Shown: piece by piece, positions 5,877 to 6,996 of the stretch | Position numbering within the stretch: the first letter of the stretch is position 1 | How the letters are laid out: the number at the start of each line of letters is the position of its first letter | From: Verrucomicrobiota bacterium | GTDB lineage: Bacteria > Verrucomicrobiota > Verrucomicrobiia > Chthoniobacterales > UBA10450 | Assembly: GCA_003219395.1 (NCBI GenBank) | Contig: QHOR01000015.1 | Span: 2,561-9,556 of the forward strand | Length of the DNA stretch: 6,996 nucleotides | Reading direction: 5' to 3' | The notes under the pieces: model-generated | The model's input: only the letters and a program-made list of their open reading frames with translations | Databases searched by the model: none | Told to the model about the DNA's origin: nothing | Made by a program: the position numbers and the translations under genes

Positions 5877-6996
5877 ATCCTTTGAAAAGCGGATGCGGTC
5901 TATTCGGCTTACTTTGGAATTCGGGATGATATTGGCAACCAACAAAATAAGGATGGTCACGAAGCTCGATCAGCTCGGCCAGCGTTCCGTCCGGTGATGT
6001 GCCCGAGATGACGAAGCCTTTCTCATTCATCCGGTCCCGGTATTTCATGTTGAACTCATATCGGTGCCGGTGGCGCTCCATCACTTCGGTACTGCCGTAA
6101 ATTTTTTCCGCGAGGCTGCCTGTTGTGATTTTCGTGGGCCATGTGCCCAGGCGCATGCTGGCGCCCATGTTCTTGATGCCTCGCTGTTCTTCGAGCAAAG
6201 AGATCACCGGTTCTTTTGTGTTCTTGTCAAACTCGGTGCTGTTGGCGTCTTTGATGCCGCAGGCGTTTCGCGCAAACTCAATGGTTGCCACCTGCATACC
6301 CAGGCAAAGCCCGAGAAATGGAATGTTGTGCTCGCGCGCGTAACGCGCAGCCTTGATTTTTCCTTCAACGCCGCGAAGGCCAAAACCGCCGGGAATCAAG
6401 ATGCCGCATATATCTTTTAATTGGCTGTTAGCGCCCTCTTGCAACGATTCTGCGTCAATAAGCTCGAGATTGATTCCGCAATCTTCGCTCGCAGCCGCGT
6501 GCGTCAGGGATTCGTAGATACTTTTGTAGGCGTCCCGGACATCAAAGTATTTGCCGATAACGCCGATGGTCATTCGTTTCGCCGGGCTGATGACGCGCTT
6601 CACGAAATGTTTCCATTCTGCGAGCTCGGGTTGCGGCGTTTTCAAGCTCAACAGGTCGCACACTAACTGGTCCAAACCTTCCGCGTGAAGGGTCAACGGC
6701 ACCTCGTAAATCGTGTGCGCGACGTCGCGTTCCTCGATTACCGCTTTCTCCGCGACGCTGCAGAACATTGAGAGTTTTTGTCGCAGATCGACATCGAGCA
6801 TCCGCTCAGTCCGGCAAATCAACACCTGGGGTTGCAAGCCGATCTCGCGCAATTTGGCGACGCTTTGCTGGGTCGGTTTCGTCTTCAGTTCGTGCGCAGC
6901 CTTAATGTATGGAACCAATGTGACGTGCATGTTGAGCACATTTTGCGCCCCGACTTCCAGAATGAATTGGCGAATTGCTTCCAAAAACGGAAGCCC
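5773..6996 (-). CDS. pyrG: CTP synthase, 5' end cut by window edge
   Basis: This enzyme makes CTP from UTP, ATP and glutamine-derived ammonia. The visible part, about 407 codons, starts in mid-gene with GLPFLEAIRQF, equivalent to about residue 150 of the usual 540-550, so the start lies beyond 6996. It contains the end of the synthetase domain (NMHVTLVPYIKAAHELKTKPTQ, SVAKLREIGLQPQVLICR) and the complete class I glutamine amidotransferase domain: GKYFDVRDAYKSIYESL, ILIPGGFGLRGVEGK, the nucleophile Cys in FLGLCLGMQ, ANSTEFD, ERHRHRYEFN, and the His/Glu of QYHPEFQSKPNRPHPLF. After FIQACLNYQ, where many CTP synthases end, about 26 more residues, rich in Pro, Arg and Glu, run to TAA 5773. These lie antisense to the last 104 bases of sua5. 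Nothing in the window shows its regulation. Confidence 0.97.
   Translation of the reverse strand, partial: GLPFLEAIRQFILEVGAQNVLNMHVTLVPYIKAAHELKTKPTQQSVAKLREIGLQPQVLICRTERMLDVDLRQKLSMFCSVAEKAVIEERDVAHTIYEVPLTLHAEGLDQLVCDLLSLKTPQPELAEWKHFVKRVISPAKRMTIGVIGKYFDVRDAYKSIYESLTHAAASEDCGINLELIDAESLQEGANSQLKDICGILIPGGFGLRGVEGKIKAARYAREHNIPFLGLCLGMQVATIEFARNACGIKDANSTEFDKNTKEPVISLLEEQRGIKNMGASMRLGTWPTKITTGSLAEKIYGSTEVMERHRHRYEFNMKYRDRMNEKGFVISGTSPDGTLAELIELRDHPYFVGCQYHPEFQSKPNRPHPLFKGFIQACLNYQNRATRAPNDQESPPRVPEQELVLQR

Noticed and set aside
1..6996. A novel defence, mobile or biosynthetic system
   Set aside because: All genes belong to well-known housekeeping or export families; no transposase, integrase, toxin, nuclease or array was found on either strand.

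Overview
The window looks like a chromosomal housekeeping region of a Gram-negative bacterium. The gene set, the protein wording (for example the QueG, shikimate kinase and CTP synthase sequences) and two short dispersed-repeat remnants inside sua5 suggest a soil-type Verrucomicrobiota (Spartobacteria/Chthoniobacter-Udaeobacter-like) or a relative. This is inference from remembered family patterns, not a search. Almost no start codon has a convincing Shine-Dalgarno sequence. No rRNA, tRNA, CRISPR array, phage gene or complete insertion sequence was seen.

Layout. Positions 1-4017 hold five tightly packed minus-strand genes, read from right to left: shikimate kinase (aroK, 4017-3490), epoxyqueuosine reductase (queG, 3467-2334), a MacA/HlyD-type periplasmic adaptor (2297-861), a MacB/LolD-type ABC ATPase (839-87), and the first 26 codons of its permease partner (78-1, cut by the window edge). 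The gaps are 22, 36, 21 and 8 bases, so one operon is likely. Positions 4018-4310 are the divergent control region. Positions 4311-5876 hold a plus-strand pair, purE and sua5, joined by a 4-base GTGA stop/start overlap. From 6996 down to 5773 the C-terminal three quarters of CTP synthase (pyrG) comes in convergently; its last codons overlap the end of sua5 by 104 bases.

Function. The left operon joins an aromatic amino acid enzyme and a tRNA modification enzyme to a tripartite MacAB-like export module (adaptor, ATPase, permease). The right side is purine synthesis (purE), tRNA t6A synthesis (sua5) and pyrimidine synthesis (pyrG). I see no specialised accessory or defence system.

Main anomalies. 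(1) purE is broken at its 5' end. A canonical PurE N-terminus begins at ATG 4311, but about 47 bases coding for the GSxSDW substrate loop are missing, and the rest of the protein continues in another frame. The junction lies in a perfect 6-bp inverted repeat. (2) sua5 contains two in-frame insertions that look like decayed copies of dispersed palindromic repeats, one near the N-terminus and one in the C-terminal domain. (3) sua5 and pyrG overlap tail to tail, giving CTP synthase an extra C-terminal tail. (4) The adaptor has a Lys/Glu-rich insertion not found in typical MacA.
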